64,000 nt of DNA from NCBI RefSeq assembly GCF_009380215.1, contig NZ_WHUG01000001.1, positions 620,001 to 684,000 of the forward strand. The letters are read 5' to 3'. Below the pieces are notes generated by a model that was not told the origin of the DNA, did no database searches, and worked only from the letters and a program-made list of their open reading frames with translations. Shown here one piece after another: positions 9,294 to 18,655 of the stretch (position 1 is its first letter; each line of letters begins with the position of its first letter). A program made the position numbers and the translations under genes. The stretch is from Rugamonas aquatica. Its GTDB lineage: Bacteria > Pseudomonadota > Gammaproteobacteria > Burkholderiales > Burkholderiaceae_D.

Positions 9294-9319
9294 AGCGCTC
9301 TTACCTAAAAGTGATACAT
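9294..9319 (+). repeat. Left terminal inverted repeat and first TnsB-type site
   Basis: The terminus AGCGCTC leads into TTACCTAAAAGTGATACAT, which matches the right-end sites at TTACCTAAA and at the GATACAT/GAATACA tail. It is the expected outermost TnsB-binding site. Confidence 0.8.
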
Positions 9320-9421
9320 AGGTATTAGGTGCCATCCTAGGGAGGTGTGGGTGCCGCTCAAATTTCGTAACCAATTTTACGTAACGGCGCTTTTCCCAGA
9401 ATAGTCTTGGCGAGTCGTCCT

Positions 9422-9441
9422 TTACCTAAATATGAATACGT
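9422..9441 (+). repeat. Internal left-end TnsB-type site
   Basis: TTACCTAAATATGAATACGT repeats the terminal motif in the same orientation, 121 bp inside the first site. A weaker copy (TTACGTAAATGTACGTG) follows at 9461-9477, so the left end may hold three sites. Confidence 0.7.
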
Positions 9442-9930
9442 CAAGCAGTAGCTTTTTTGATTACGTAAATGTACGTGCCCCGAATAAGCGCTGGTTGTTC
9501 TACCGCCCTAAATTGCACCGGTTCAGCCTTCATCACGGCATACGCCTCGCATGCGTGCACTTATGCCAGAACACGCTGTCATCGACAGGGCTCACCACCA
9601 TTGTGCACTCCGCAATTCACTGGCGACTGCACCAGCACGATTACTCATATCCGCTGCTCAGTGAATTTATTGTGTCTCCCGCCACAGTAGCGGAGACAGC
9701 CAGCAGATGCTGGCGGCGCAATATCAATGATGTCGAAAGCTATGGCGAGATGCCATTTTTCACAGAACTCTGGATATACATCAGCGTATGTCGAACGAGG
9801 AGTGCTAGGTTGGATGATGTGACTTGGCCAAGGCAAGATGGCGGCCTCTTGCAAATACAGGCCAGCAAATAGACCCATAAAAAACTGAACCGCATGCAGC
9901 GGGAGCAGTACGCCTGTCGGAGGATACGCC
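9442..9930. other. Left-end noncoding region of the transposon
   Basis: Between the left-end sites and tnsA there is about 490 bp without a convincing gene. Readings on both strands (9432-9872 plus, 9645-9962 minus) lack ribosome binding sites and recognisable similarity. The stretch probably supplies the tns promoter. Confidence 0.5.
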
Positions 9931-10641
9931 ATGACACACGAAATGACGGAGTCGCAACACATTGTTGATCAATACCAGCGCCGAGTATCGACCAGGCCGG
10001 TTTTACGAAACGAGCGTCAGCCAAAGTCCAATATATGGTTCTTTGACTCTCCAAAGAACAACTGCCGAAGCATCATAGAAGGCGATCTACCATTCCTCTA
10101 TGCGGTCCTTCTTGAGGGAGATGTTAGCGTCGCGTCCTATCAGGTCTCTCCCGAACCGTTTATCGTCCAGGCGGGAGGAGCAAGTACGCTCGTCGCAGTG
10201 GGCGCGCGCGTTCAACTGATCAATAGGACCAGCCAGTGGTGGGACTTCAGACGCCTGGAAGGACTATCGGCAGCGAAAAGGAAGGCGGCTCTTAAGAACG
10301 AGGGAAAATCTGCGCTCGCCCAAAGCGTGGGCGTCGAGTATCACATCAAGACCGACATCGATTTCCGCGGCCAAGAAACCGCGTTCGATAACTGGTTGTT
10401 GCTATGCGCGGCGATCACCAGGTGCCGCGGTCATCTACTTGTCCGGGAAAGGCAACATCTTTCCCGGTACTTAACTCAGCACGAAACAATGACCTTATCC
10501 ACTCTGCTGGACATTCAAGACATCGATGCCGCCTACATGAATGCCGTTGTCGCCTTGAGCCTGCAGCAGGGAATTGTCAGTACAAATCTTACTACTCAGC
10601 TATATGGTCCGCACTCGATCCTTCGAAGAGGCAACCAATGA
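9931..10641 (+). CDS. tnsA: TnsA-like transposase subunit, catalytic residues apparently missing
   Basis: A 236-residue protein at the tnsA position, directly upstream of and overlapping tnsB (ATGA). A GGAGG stands 7 nt before the ATG. The fold signals match TnsA: SIIEGD (Glu50), a helix, SYQVSPEPF (the usual strand ending in Q-P), then a C-terminal VEYHIKTDIDF...NWLLL segment like the TnsA-C domain. TnsA is the endonuclease that cuts the 5' strands and so makes transposition cut-and-paste. However, no Asp follows the Q-P strand and the usual E/Q-x-K reads LINR (96-99). There is no acidic residue between Glu75 and Asp105 and no Lys before 116. The nuclease may therefore be inactive. The family call rests on position and pattern, not on a search. 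Confidence 0.65.
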   Translation: MTHEMTESQHIVDQYQRRVSTRPVLRNERQPKSNIWFFDSPKNNCRSIIEGDLPFLYAVLLEGDVSVASYQVSPEPFIVQAGGASTLVAVGARVQLINRTSQWWDFRRLEGLSAAKRKAALKNEGKSALAQSVGVEYHIKTDIDFRGQETAFDNWLLLCAAITRCRGHLLVRERQHLSRYLTQHETMTLSTLLDIQDIDAAYMNAVVALSLQQGIVSTNLTTQLYGPHSILRRGNQ

Positions 10642-12608
10642 ACGCCCGCCGACATCGCATCCGGATACCGACGGCATATCAGGATATGACGCTGTGGCCG
10701 AAACCCGATACATCGGCGTGGGAGAGAAGGGCGCAAGACTCCTTCGATAAAAAAAGGCAGGCGCTCGTCTTATATGGCGAAGGCGCTAGCCTGGATCAGA
10801 TCACTACCGAGACCGGCATTCAGCGAAATGAGGTGCATCGTCTCATCCGTCGCTGCCTGGCACTCGCCAGCGACGGGCAAATCTTCGGTTATAGGGCGCT
10901 CGTCCCTCGAACTCGGGTCAAGGGATACAACCGTAGGGCCGAGGTCGATCACGTCAAAGGAAGTGGCTCGGGCGGCTGCGCGGGAGCGCTGTCAAAACTC
11001 TTCGACCGCTTTCCAGAAATCGAGGAGCTTGTTGTCGACCTGTTTTGCAAACAAGGTGCAAAGGAAACGATGAATGAATCGCGTATTAGTATCAGCAGCA
11101 TCCATGATCAATTCAAGTGCAAATTGAGGGAGTTGGGGTTTACGGACTCCGACTGGCCATTTAGTACCAGCAACTGCGGCTATAAAACTTTGTTTAAGTA
11201 TTGCCAGACCTTGCGCCTTACCAAGCGGCACGAGACTACAGGTGCGCGAGCTGGCGTTGAAGCTGCATTGCGTGATCCGGTCGGCAATGGCAATAGGAGC
11301 ATCTTTCCCAAGCTGCGCCCCTATGGCGCAGTGCAGCTCGACTTCCATAAAGTGGACGCAGCGTCGGTCATCTTAATCACCAATGACTATGGCAAAGTAA
11401 TGGAGGTACCTTTATCCCGCTGGCATTTCGGACTATTGGTTGAAGAGTTTTCCCGCGCTATCCTCGGCTATGCGGTGGTACTGGAATTGACACCGAGTGC
11501 CGACAGCACGCTTGAGATAGTCAGCAACGCATTGTCGTCCTGTCAGCCAGAATTCATTCCCGCCTTTTCGTCGGATAACGGCAGCTTCGTCATTAATCAA
11601 TTGATGCCTGAACTGCAGTATCAGGCGTTCGCGGCTCTCAAGGTGGACAACGCTTGGTCAAACGCAGCGCACGAGGTGGTGAACAATATCATTGATACGA
11701 TCGGTTGCGCCGTCAATTTTGGTCCGGTGCGTGCCTGGTTCCGACGCGACCTGATCGAAAAAATTCTAGGAGAACTAACCCGGCGCGGCTTGCAGCGACT
11801 TCCGTCCACGCATGGAAGCGGGCCGAAAGATACGCGCATAGATCATCCCAACGAGCAGGCAGCGAAATTTCGGATCACACTCCGGGACCTTGTCGATATC
11901 TTTCAACGCTGTATCCAAGAACAAAATATATCTGATACGGAGGGGCGTCAGTTCAGTGCTCCTGTGCAGGTTCTTCAGAACGCGCTTGCTAAGCCGGCGA
12001 GTGGATTTTTCCGTCAGCCGCTGCCAAAGACTGTGCAGGCGCATGCCAAGTTGATGATGCACATTGAGGAAGCGACCGTACGAGGCAACATCGAAAAAGG
12101 TGTTCGTCCTTACTTTACGCTTAGCCGGCACAGGCATACCAATGAAATGCTTGCAAATTCTTTTCACCTTATAGGCAAGAAGCTCGTCGTCTACTTAGAT
12201 CGGCGCCTTGCGCGAGTAGTCTACGCGACCGTAAAGGATACCGGACAAGACTTGGGGCAGATGAGGTTATCCGGTCCATGGGCCAAGAGTAACTGTTCCT
12301 GGCGAGACCGCAAACTCATGATCAATTCTGGGTTGGCGTTGAGGTACGGTTCAGTAGGGGGCGATCCACTCGACCGTATCAAGCAGGGTAAAGAAGAAGA
12401 CCTAAAGCAGCGGAAGAAGTCACAGCGAAAAAAGTCTTCACGCACAGCGCTCGACATCGAGCGGATCGAAGCTCACCAACGCAAAGTTGCCAAGATCCCC
12501 GTCGAGAATCCAGCCCCCGCACAGCCCCTGCCCAAACCGGCGGCGGCCACAGTTAACGTATCCCCCATAGACCGCTTCGGCCTAAATGACATCCCAAAAA
12601 TTGATTAG
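10638..12608 (+). CDS. tnsB: TnsB-family DDE transposase
   Basis: A 656-residue DDE recombinase that binds the repeated end sites and joins the 3' ends to the target. An N-terminal helix-turn-helix part (residues about 30-75, SLDQITTETGIQRNEVHRLI) precedes the retroviral-integrase-like core. I assign the catalytic residues as Asp235 (VQLDFHKVD), Asp337 (LKVDNAW) and Glu374 (DLIEKIL). The C-terminus is Lys/Gln rich (KQRKKSQRKK) and Pro rich, the region that contacts TnsC in Tn7. The ATG overlaps the tnsA stop as ATGA; a longer upstream reading in this frame is not needed. It is followed by tnsC with a short gap. Confidence 0.85.
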   Translation: MNARRHRIRIPTAYQDMTLWPKPDTSAWERRAQDSFDKKRQALVLYGEGASLDQITTETGIQRNEVHRLIRRCLALASDGQIFGYRALVPRTRVKGYNRRAEVDHVKGSGSGGCAGALSKLFDRFPEIEELVVDLFCKQGAKETMNESRISISSIHDQFKCKLRELGFTDSDWPFSTSNCGYKTLFKYCQTLRLTKRHETTGARAGVEAALRDPVGNGNRSIFPKLRPYGAVQLDFHKVDAASVILITNDYGKVMEVPLSRWHFGLLVEEFSRAILGYAVVLELTPSADSTLEIVSNALSSCQPEFIPAFSSDNGSFVINQLMPELQYQAFAALKVDNAWSNAAHEVVNNIIDTIGCAVNFGPVRAWFRRDLIEKILGELTRRGLQRLPSTHGSGPKDTRIDHPNEQAAKFRITLRDLVDIFQRCIQEQNISDTEGRQFSAPVQVLQNALAKPASGFFRQPLPKTVQAHAKLMMHIEEATVRGNIEKGVRPYFTLSRHRHTNEMLANSFHLIGKKLVVYLDRRLARVVYATVKDTGQDLGQMRLSGPWAKSNCSWRDRKLMINSGLALRYGSVGGDPLDRIKQGKEEDLKQRKKSQRKKSSRTALDIERIEAHQRKVAKIPVENPAPAQPLPKPAAATVNVSPIDRFGLNDIPKID

Positions 12609-12622
12609 TGAAGGAGCATGCC

Positions 12623-13636
12623 ATGCTTAATGAAATGCCCGACCAATCAGCCGGCACGCAAGAGAGCAAGGGTTTGCTATCCCATCCTCTGTTTGACCAT
12701 ACGGTGCTTTTGCGGACAAATCCAAGTGACGAACTCTATCTTGCGATTAAGCGCATCATTATCGTCCGTGAGACGGGCTGCGTATTCACGGGGGCGCACC
12801 GCATCGGCAAGACGGATGCGCTAGATCGCGTAAAGGCGATGCTGCACCAACAATATCCGTCGCTGTGCATCTACTCGCATGACGCGCATAATCAGCAGCT
12901 CCCCTCAGTCCGCGCATTCTTCAAACATTTCCTTTCGACAGTAGGTCACGCCGAGAAAAAAGGCGAGACGTATGACCTGCGCGAGCGACTGGTCAATGTG
13001 CTGGTGGACGACGCTCGGACATCCGGATCGGGCTTGGTGGTCATGTTCATCGATGAAGCGAGCGCCATGTTGCTGGCTGACTTCCTGTTCCTCAAGGATG
13101 TCTTCAACGACCTGTCACGTCAGAGGGTGCAGTTAATAACGATATTGATGGGGCAGGCACCAGACATGCAGCATGTCATTGACGACCTGATCGCTCGCGG
13201 CCGCGGAGACTTGGTTGCGCGGTTTACGAATCGGGTAATTGAATTCCGAGCATTCAATTGTATCGACGATATCTGGACCATTTTAAGCGGCATCGACACC
13301 CGCGAACACCCCGTTGGGTCGGCAATTTCATGGACGGCGTTTTTCCTGCCACAGGCTTACCAAAAAGGCTTTCGACTGATCGACCAATCCCAGCATTTCA
13401 TGGATGCGATCCTGGCGAACGTGAGTGGACTCGCACCTCAGCAAGTCGCTTTTCCAGCCGGAGCGACGTTTCTTGCTATCCGAAAATTCTTGCTTAGTGC
13501 CGCAGCATACGACGCGTTCAACATCAAATTGCCGGATGACATCTGGCATGCGGCAGTACGTGACTCGTTGTTGCAGGAGGCGATCGCCCGCATGAATAGC
13601 AGTCCGGTCCGCAGGGCGAAAAGGGGAAAACGATGA
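12623..13636 (+). CDS. tnsC: TnsC-family AAA+ ATPase
   Basis: A 337-residue AAA+ regulator that links the target selector to the transposase. It has Walker A GAHRIGKT (57-64) and Walker B VVMFIDEAS, followed by a sensor-like LITILMGQ. I start at the ATG at 12623 because AAGGAG (12611-12616) stands 6 nt upstream; a GTG at 12608 overlapping the tnsB stop is possible but has no ribosome binding site. The stop overlaps tniQ (ATGA). The length is shorter than Tn7 TnsC (555) and closer to TniB-like regulators. Confidence 0.83.
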   Translation: MLNEMPDQSAGTQESKGLLSHPLFDHTVLLRTNPSDELYLAIKRIIIVRETGCVFTGAHRIGKTDALDRVKAMLHQQYPSLCIYSHDAHNQQLPSVRAFFKHFLSTVGHAEKKGETYDLRERLVNVLVDDARTSGSGLVVMFIDEASAMLLADFLFLKDVFNDLSRQRVQLITILMGQAPDMQHVIDDLIARGRGDLVARFTNRVIEFRAFNCIDDIWTILSGIDTREHPVGSAISWTAFFLPQAYQKGFRLIDQSQHFMDAILANVSGLAPQQVAFPAGATFLAIRKFLLSAAAYDAFNIKLPDDIWHAAVRDSLLQEAIARMNSSPVRRAKRGKR

Positions 13637-15159
13637 CCGCCCAAGTAGCGGGCCAACGACGTCGATGGGCGGGAGCCGATCTCATACCGCTACCGTTTGA
13701 ATCAACATCAAGCGCCACATTGCTTTTTGCATGGATCAACGTGATGACCTTTAAAACAATGCGGCAATATCCCGAACTGCGCAAGCTGATGTTTAATGCC
13801 GGCGGCTTTCGTGTAAAAGACGAAGCCGGATTTCCTATCATAGATAGCAGGAGCGTCTACCCTCTGGAGTTCGGCATTCCAGAGGTTGATCGCTGCTGGA
13901 TCAGCTCGCGCTTTCGGTATTGTCCCTTGTGCCTAGAGGCGGGATATCACAGCGTGCTGTTTCAGATTCTTCCGCTGACCTGCTGTCCATTTCACCGCGT
14001 TCCCTTATCAGATCGATGCCACTGTTGCGATGCCAACACTCCAGACATCCGCGACGCAAGAATATTCATCAAACCTTATTGTTGTGATCGCTGTAAAAAT
14101 CCTTTGGGCGGCGTAATTCCTAGCCTTGAGACTCATACGGATTTTCGTAGCATATTCGCCCAAGTGCAGAGCGCGTTGCAGCCTTACAGCAGTTGGTGGC
14201 TTGCTGTCAAAACCGCCCACCGACATTTAAGTGTCGACTACTACGACGCGTCTGAAACACAGAAAAGGCGATGGTGGAATTCGACAGAGTTCGCCAAGGC
14301 CGTTGTGTACAAACAAACTCCCCGGCGTGAATTCGTCCCACCGTCCCGATACCCCGAAGAGCAAGTAGTGACTATCAATTGGGTTTGCCGGTACGCCGAT
14401 CACGTTCCAGCATACTCTGCAACCTCATCCGCTTCCAGCTATGGCGAAGCCATGTACCGGTTCACACTGGCTAGGCTCAGACGATGGATCACGCGCGAAG
14501 ATGGACTATCGGCCAAGGAGTTCAACGACCTGGTTGTGCGACATAATTTTTCGGAACGCTCAACCTGCTCGGTGCGACTGCGAGCTTTTGTAGCGTTTCG
14601 CTGTCATATGGAAAGCCGCTTTGTTCTGGGAGGCGCCAATAATCTCGTCTCGCAGGACAATGCTGTGTTGAACGCAGGGCTCTTTCAAAACGTCGCGAGT
14701 TACGGAAGTCGCACCGCGCGCCTGGAGTGGCTGGCGACGTTCCTAGCCTTGTACGCATCCTGGCATGCCCGCATGGCACACGGAATGGAGAGCGATCTCC
14801 ATTCCGTATGGGAGGAGGCTCCGTTTTATGAAAAACATCTCTGCGCCTATAGCAGGTTCTTCCAAAGTTACGACATTGAACCGGAATTCAAATATGGCCA
14901 ACCTAGCTTCGCATACGAGAATCGTCAGGCGTGGTTCGAAGGAGAAGTCAGCTTTTTGAAGGTCGAGGGAATGTCGCTATGGCCTTGGAGTAGGAAAGAC
15001 AAGGCAGCCCGGGAGCAGCACCATTTTCACGCTGATCGCCGTTTTCCATCCGATTATCTCCAGGAGAAACATATTTCCAATCCCAGTGGGCATTGGTACG
15101 TTAAAAATGTCCGCAAGTTTATTCCAGCCGGTTCTTGGCCGCCTCCTCAAGCTTATTAA
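13633..15159 (+). CDS. tniQ: TniQ/TnsD-family target selector
   Basis: A 508-residue protein, the same size as Tn7 TnsD. The N-terminal TniQ domain shows the zinc-binding series RYCPLCLEAG, CCPFH, RCHCC and YCCDRCKNPLGG at about residues 95-160. Such proteins recognise the target and recruit TnsC. It is the only target selector in the element; no tnsE is present. The insertion lies between chromosomal genes, so the DNA sequence recognised is unknown. The ATG overlaps the tnsC stop (ATGA), completing a four-gene operon. Confidence 0.82.
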   Translation: MTAQVAGQRRRWAGADLIPLPFESTSSATLLFAWINVMTFKTMRQYPELRKLMFNAGGFRVKDEAGFPIIDSRSVYPLEFGIPEVDRCWISSRFRYCPLCLEAGYHSVLFQILPLTCCPFHRVPLSDRCHCCDANTPDIRDARIFIKPYCCDRCKNPLGGVIPSLETHTDFRSIFAQVQSALQPYSSWWLAVKTAHRHLSVDYYDASETQKRRWWNSTEFAKAVVYKQTPRREFVPPSRYPEEQVVTINWVCRYADHVPAYSATSSASSYGEAMYRFTLARLRRWITREDGLSAKEFNDLVVRHNFSERSTCSVRLRAFVAFRCHMESRFVLGGANNLVSQDNAVLNAGLFQNVASYGSRTARLEWLATFLALYASWHARMAHGMESDLHSVWEEAPFYEKHLCAYSRFFQSYDIEPEFKYGQPSFAYENRQAWFEGEVSFLKVEGMSLWPWSRKDKAAREQHHFHADRRFPSDYLQEKHISNPSGHWYVKNVRKFIPAGSWPPPQAY

Positions 15160-15162
15160 GCG

Positions 15163-15257
15163 TCATGGACAGGCTCTCGGTATCCGAACCTGGTGATGGG
15201 CTTTGTCATCAGCTTGATCGTCCTTTCGGCGCACGCCGAATTTTACGTTTGCAGTGA
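15163..15257 (+). pseudogene. Tail fragment of a CDF transporter gene
   Basis: About 95 bp closely match the 3' end of the intact CDF gene (32063-32147), translating to WTGSRYPNLVMGFVISLIVL before a one-base deletion shifts the frame. The match continues past the old stop codon. It is a scar from a second copy of the CDF locus, cut off against the end of tniQ. Confidence 0.85.
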
Positions 15258-15300
15258 TGAAGGGGCGAGTCGCTCTATGTTGTGCTAACATTTGCAGATC

Positions 15301-15696
15301 ATGAAACTGTCACAACCTACGCGCATGATCGCGGCCATCATTATGCTGTTCAGCTTGCTGTTTGCTCAGCTGGCTGTATCCGCATATGCCTGCCCGGTGT
15401 TGGACAAGGCGCAGACGGTAGAGGCGGTTGGCATGGCAAACATGCCCGGTTGCACCGACATGAGCATGGACAAGAGCAGTCCTGCGCTGTGCGGGGCGCA
15501 CTGTGATACAGGCCATCAGTCGGCAGACATTTCTGGCACACCAGCTGTCCAGCCGTTCATGGCCTGCAGCCTGGAAGTCGTCCTTCCTAACATCGAACGA
15601 TCCGCTCTACCGCTTGCTTCCTCACTCGAATCTGTTCCGCTGACGCGTGCCACTGCGCCCCCACTGGCCATTCGGCATTGCTGTTTCCGCATTTAA
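15301..15696 (+). CDS. Small exported Cys/Met/His-rich protein, probably copper-linked
   Basis: A 131-residue protein with a signal sequence (RMIAAIIMLFSLLFAQLAVSAYA). The mature part has metal-ligand-rich stretches: NMPGCTDMSMDK, LCGAHCDTGH and MACS, and ends RHCCFRI. It resembles the small periplasmic proteins often annotated with copper operons. It lies 77 bp upstream of cusC on the same strand. The ATG at 15301 has no strong Shine-Dalgarno. A copper-chaperone or sensing role is inference from composition and context. Confidence 0.65.
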   Translation: MKLSQPTRMIAAIIMLFSLLFAQLAVSAYACPVLDKAQTVEAVGMANMPGCTDMSMDKSSPALCGAHCDTGHQSADISGTPAVQPFMACSLEVVLPNIERSALPLASSLESVPLTRATAPPLAIRHCCFRI

Positions 15697-15773
15697 TCTT
15701 CCAGAGCGCCTAGTTCTCCGCCGCCTCGCCTCCTTGGCGCGCGCGGTGTTGTCCATCGCATTCTGGAGATACC

Positions 15774-17096
15774 ATGTCATCCCCGTTTTCCGTGCATTCC
15801 AATGCGCGCATTTTCCGTCTTCGGTTCGTACCGAAGGCAGCGCTCGCGTTCCTCGCCGTCATCCATGGCGGACTGGCGGCGCAGCCGCTGACACTCGGCG
15901 AAGCGCAACTGCGGGCCGCCGCCCGCTCGCGCCAACTCGGCGCCCAAGACCAGGCTGTCGCCGCAGCCAATGACATGGCGGTCGCCGCCGGCCAGCGCCC
16001 CGATCCTGTGCTGAAGGTCGGCATCGACAATTTACCTGTCAGCGGTGCTGACCGCCTTAGCCTCGGTAACGACTTCATGACCATGCGTCGGATCGGGCTG
16101 TCGCAGGAGCTGACGCGCTCCGACAAGCTGCACTGGCGTTCCGCGCGCTATCAGATCGAAGGCGACAAGGCCCAGGCGCAAAAGGACGTGGCGCTGGCAG
16201 CCATCCAGCGCGATACCGCCGCCGCCTGGCTGGAGGTCTTCTACACGGAGCAAATGGCCAGCGCTGTCTCCGCCCAGGCGGCCGTATCGCGCCAGGAAAT
16301 CGAAGCGGCCGAAGCAGCCTACCGCGGTGGGCGCGGCAGCTCGGCCGATATCCTCGCGGCCAGGTCCGCATTGCTCGCGCTCGATGACCGCGCCAGCGAG
16401 ATCCGGCGCCGCCAACGCGCCGCCCACGTCATGCTGGCCCGGTGGACTGGCGAAGAGACCTCGGTGGCGGGTGCGCCGAATATCGACCGTATTCGCCTGA
16501 ACCCAACCTCCCTCGACACCGATCTCGCCCACCACCCTGAGATCGCTGTCTTGAACAAGCAGGAAGATATCGCGCAAGCCGACGCCAACTTGGCAAGGGC
16601 AAATCAGCACACCGACTGGAGCGTCGAAGTCGCGTTCCAGCAGCGCGGATCTGCCTACTCGAACATGGTGTCGGTCGGTATCTCGGTGCCGCTGCAATGG
16701 GACCGGAAGAACCGCCAGGACCGTGAGCTGGCCGCCAAACTCGCCCTGGTCGAGCAGACCAAGGCGGAGCGCGACGAAATGCTGCGTGAACATGTCGCCG
16801 CGACCCGCACCCTGATCATCGCGTGGCAGAGTGGCCGGGAGCGAATTTCCCGCTACACCCGCGAATCGTTGCCGCTCGCTGCCGAGCGTAGTCAAACGGT
16901 GCTGGCCGCCTACCGGGGCGGGAAAGCGACCTTGGCCGAAGTGCTGGCCGCCAGGCGTGGCGAGGTTGAGCTCCGTCTGCAAGCGCTGGAGCTTGAACTG
17001 GAGACCGCGCGCCTGTGGGCGCAACTGAACTTCCTCTTTCCCGACGGCGGAGCCGCCCAGCATTCCGCCGCCAACAGCACCCAGGAATCCAAATGA
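15774..17096 (+). CDS. cusC: CusC-type outer-membrane efflux protein
   Basis: A 440-residue TolC-family outer-membrane factor with a signal peptide ending near AAQPLTLGEAQ. It has the two-fold repeat of long helices typical of the family (LGAQDQAVAAANDMAVAAGQRPDP; a second half from residue about 230). It forms the outer-membrane exit channel for the CusBA pump. The stop overlaps the cusB start as ATGA, so the three genes form one operon. Metal specificity comes from CusA and CusB. Confidence 0.85.
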   Translation: MSSPFSVHSNARIFRLRFVPKAALAFLAVIHGGLAAQPLTLGEAQLRAAARSRQLGAQDQAVAAANDMAVAAGQRPDPVLKVGIDNLPVSGADRLSLGNDFMTMRRIGLSQELTRSDKLHWRSARYQIEGDKAQAQKDVALAAIQRDTAAAWLEVFYTEQMASAVSAQAAVSRQEIEAAEAAYRGGRGSSADILAARSALLALDDRASEIRRRQRAAHVMLARWTGEETSVAGAPNIDRIRLNPTSLDTDLAHHPEIAVLNKQEDIAQADANLARANQHTDWSVEVAFQQRGSAYSNMVSVGISVPLQWDRKNRQDRELAAKLALVEQTKAERDEMLREHVAATRTLIIAWQSGRERISRYTRESLPLAAERSQTVLAAYRGGKATLAEVLAARRGEVELRLQALELELETARLWAQLNFLFPDGGAAQHSAANSTQESK

Positions 17097-18655
17097 AAAA
17101 CAATAATATTCTCGCGGCAATCGTCGCCGTTGCCATCGCGGCCGGCGGATACAGCGCCTACCGGCTTGGCGTGCATCAGGGCATGCAGCTCACGCCCGCA
17201 ACGGGCGAAGCTGCGACCGTCGCCGGCGGCACCGGCAAGAAGCCGCTCTACTGGCACGACCCGATGGTGCCCGGGCAGAAATTCGACAAACCCGGCAAGT
17301 CGCCGTTCATGGACATGCAGCTCGTGCCAGTCTATGCCGGCGCCGATGGCGACGACGGCTCCGTCACCGTCAACCCGCGCGTCCAGCAGAACCTGGGCGT
17401 GCGGACGGCCATTGTCACTGCCGGCAGGCTACCCTCCGGTATCGTCGCGGTCGGCAGCGTCGCGTACAACGACCGCGACGTGGCGCTGGTCCAGGCTCGC
17501 AGCAACGGTTTTATCGAGCGCCTGTATGTGCGCGCCATACTCGATCCGGTCAAGCAAGGACAGCCGCTGGCCGAACTGTATGTCCCCGACTGGATCGCGG
17601 CACAGGAGGAATACCTGGCCGCCCGTCGCATGCAGGGCGGCGACACGGCGTCGTTGGTCGACGGCGCCCGCCAGCGCATGCGCTTGGCCGGCATGACCGA
17701 TGGGCAGATCCGGCTGGTCGAATCGACCGGCAAGGTCCATCCGCGCATCACCATTTCCGCTCCCATCAGCGGCGTGGTCGCGGAGCTTGGCGCCCGCGAA
17801 GGTATGACCGTGGCGTCGGGCGCGCAGCTGTTCCGGATCAACGGCCTTTCCACGGTTTGGGTGAATGCGGACGTGCCCGAGAACCTTGCGGCCAAAGTGC
17901 GGCCTGGCGACGCCGTCGAAGCTCGCTCGCCGGCACTGCCGGGAAGCGTCTTCAAGGGCAAGGTCGGCGCGGTCTTGCCGGAGGTGAGCGCCGCCACGCG
18001 CACGCTCAAAGCAAGGATTGAGCTGGCGAACAGGGGAGGGCAGCTGGTCCCCGGCATGTTTGCCACGATCACCTTCGCTTCCAGTCGCGACGCCGACGTG
18101 CTGCTGGTGCCGTCCGAGGCGGTGATCCAGACCGGTACGCGCAGCGTTGTCATACTTGCTCAGGACGGTGGAAAGTTCCTGCCGGTCGATGTCGAACTCG
18201 GTGGAGAAGCCAATGGTCAAACAGAGATCCGCAAGGGTTTGACCGTCGGACAGAAGATCGTCCTGTCAGGCCAGTTCCTGCTCGATTCCGAAGCCAGCCT
18301 GAAGGGAACGACTACCCGCATGGGTGACGCCCAGTCCTCCGGATCAGCTCCTGAGGCGCCGCTTCATCACGGCCAAGGCAAGGTCGAACGTATCGGCAAG
18401 GACGAGATCACCATTTCCCATGGTCCGATCCCAACCTTGCAGTGGGGTGCGATGACCATGGGGTTCAAGACACCGCCAGCGGGCCTGCCGCGCAATGTCG
18501 GCGTGGGCGACCGTGTGGCTTTCGACATCAAACCACGCCAGGACGGCACCTTCGAGATCGCCACGATTTCGCCAGTCGCGGACGCGCCCGTCGCCAATGA
18601 TAAGTCCATGGGCACCATGAAAATGCCTCCAGTGCCGGCGGGAGTGAAGAAATGA
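17093..18655 (+). CDS. cusB: CusB-type periplasmic adaptor with fused CusF domain
   Basis: A 520-residue membrane-fusion protein. An N-terminal anchor ([19 protein letters not shown]) is followed by a heavy-metal-binding segment ([30 protein letters not shown]), the usual barrel-sandwich, lipoyl and beta-barrel parts, and a C-terminal CusF-like OB domain from residue about 425 ([14 protein letters not shown]...WGAMTMGF) with the Trp and Met ligands of the copper/silver chaperone. CusF is a separate protein in E. coli. The adaptor bridges CusA and CusC and hands periplasmic Cu(I)/Ag(I) to the pump. It overlaps both neighbours by 4 nt. Confidence 0.9.
   Translation: MKNNNILAAIVAVAIAAGGYSAYRLGVHQGMQLTPATGEAATVAGGTGKKPLYWHDPMVPGQKFDKPGKSPFMDMQLVPVYAGADGDDGSVTVNPRVQQNLGVRTAIVTAGRLPSGIVAVGSVAYNDRDVALVQARSNGFIERLYVRAILDPVKQGQPLAELYVPDWIAAQEEYLAARRMQGGDTASLVDGARQRMRLAGMTDGQIRLVESTGKVHPRITISAPISGVVAELGAREGMTVASGAQLFRINGLSTVWVNADVPENLAAKVRPGDAVEARSPALPGSVFKGKVGAVLPEVSAATRTLKARIELANRGGQLVPGMFATITFASSRDADVLLVPSEAVIQTGTRSVVILAQDGGKFLPVDVELGGEANGQTEIRKGLTVGQKIVLSGQFLLDSEASLKGTTTRMGDAQSSGSAPEAPLHHGQGKVERIGKDEITISHGPIPTLQWGAMTMGFKTPPAGLPRNVGVGDRVAFDIKPRQDGTFEIATISPVADAPVANDKSMGTMKMPPVPAGVKK

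Noticed and set aside
9432..9872. 146-codon plus-strand frame before tnsA
   Set aside because: Starts inside the TnsB-site region, has no ribosome binding site, and its composition is not protein-like.
15163..15257. Functional small gene between tniQ and the copper gene
   Set aside because: It is a frameshifted fragment of the CDF gene, not an independent coding region.
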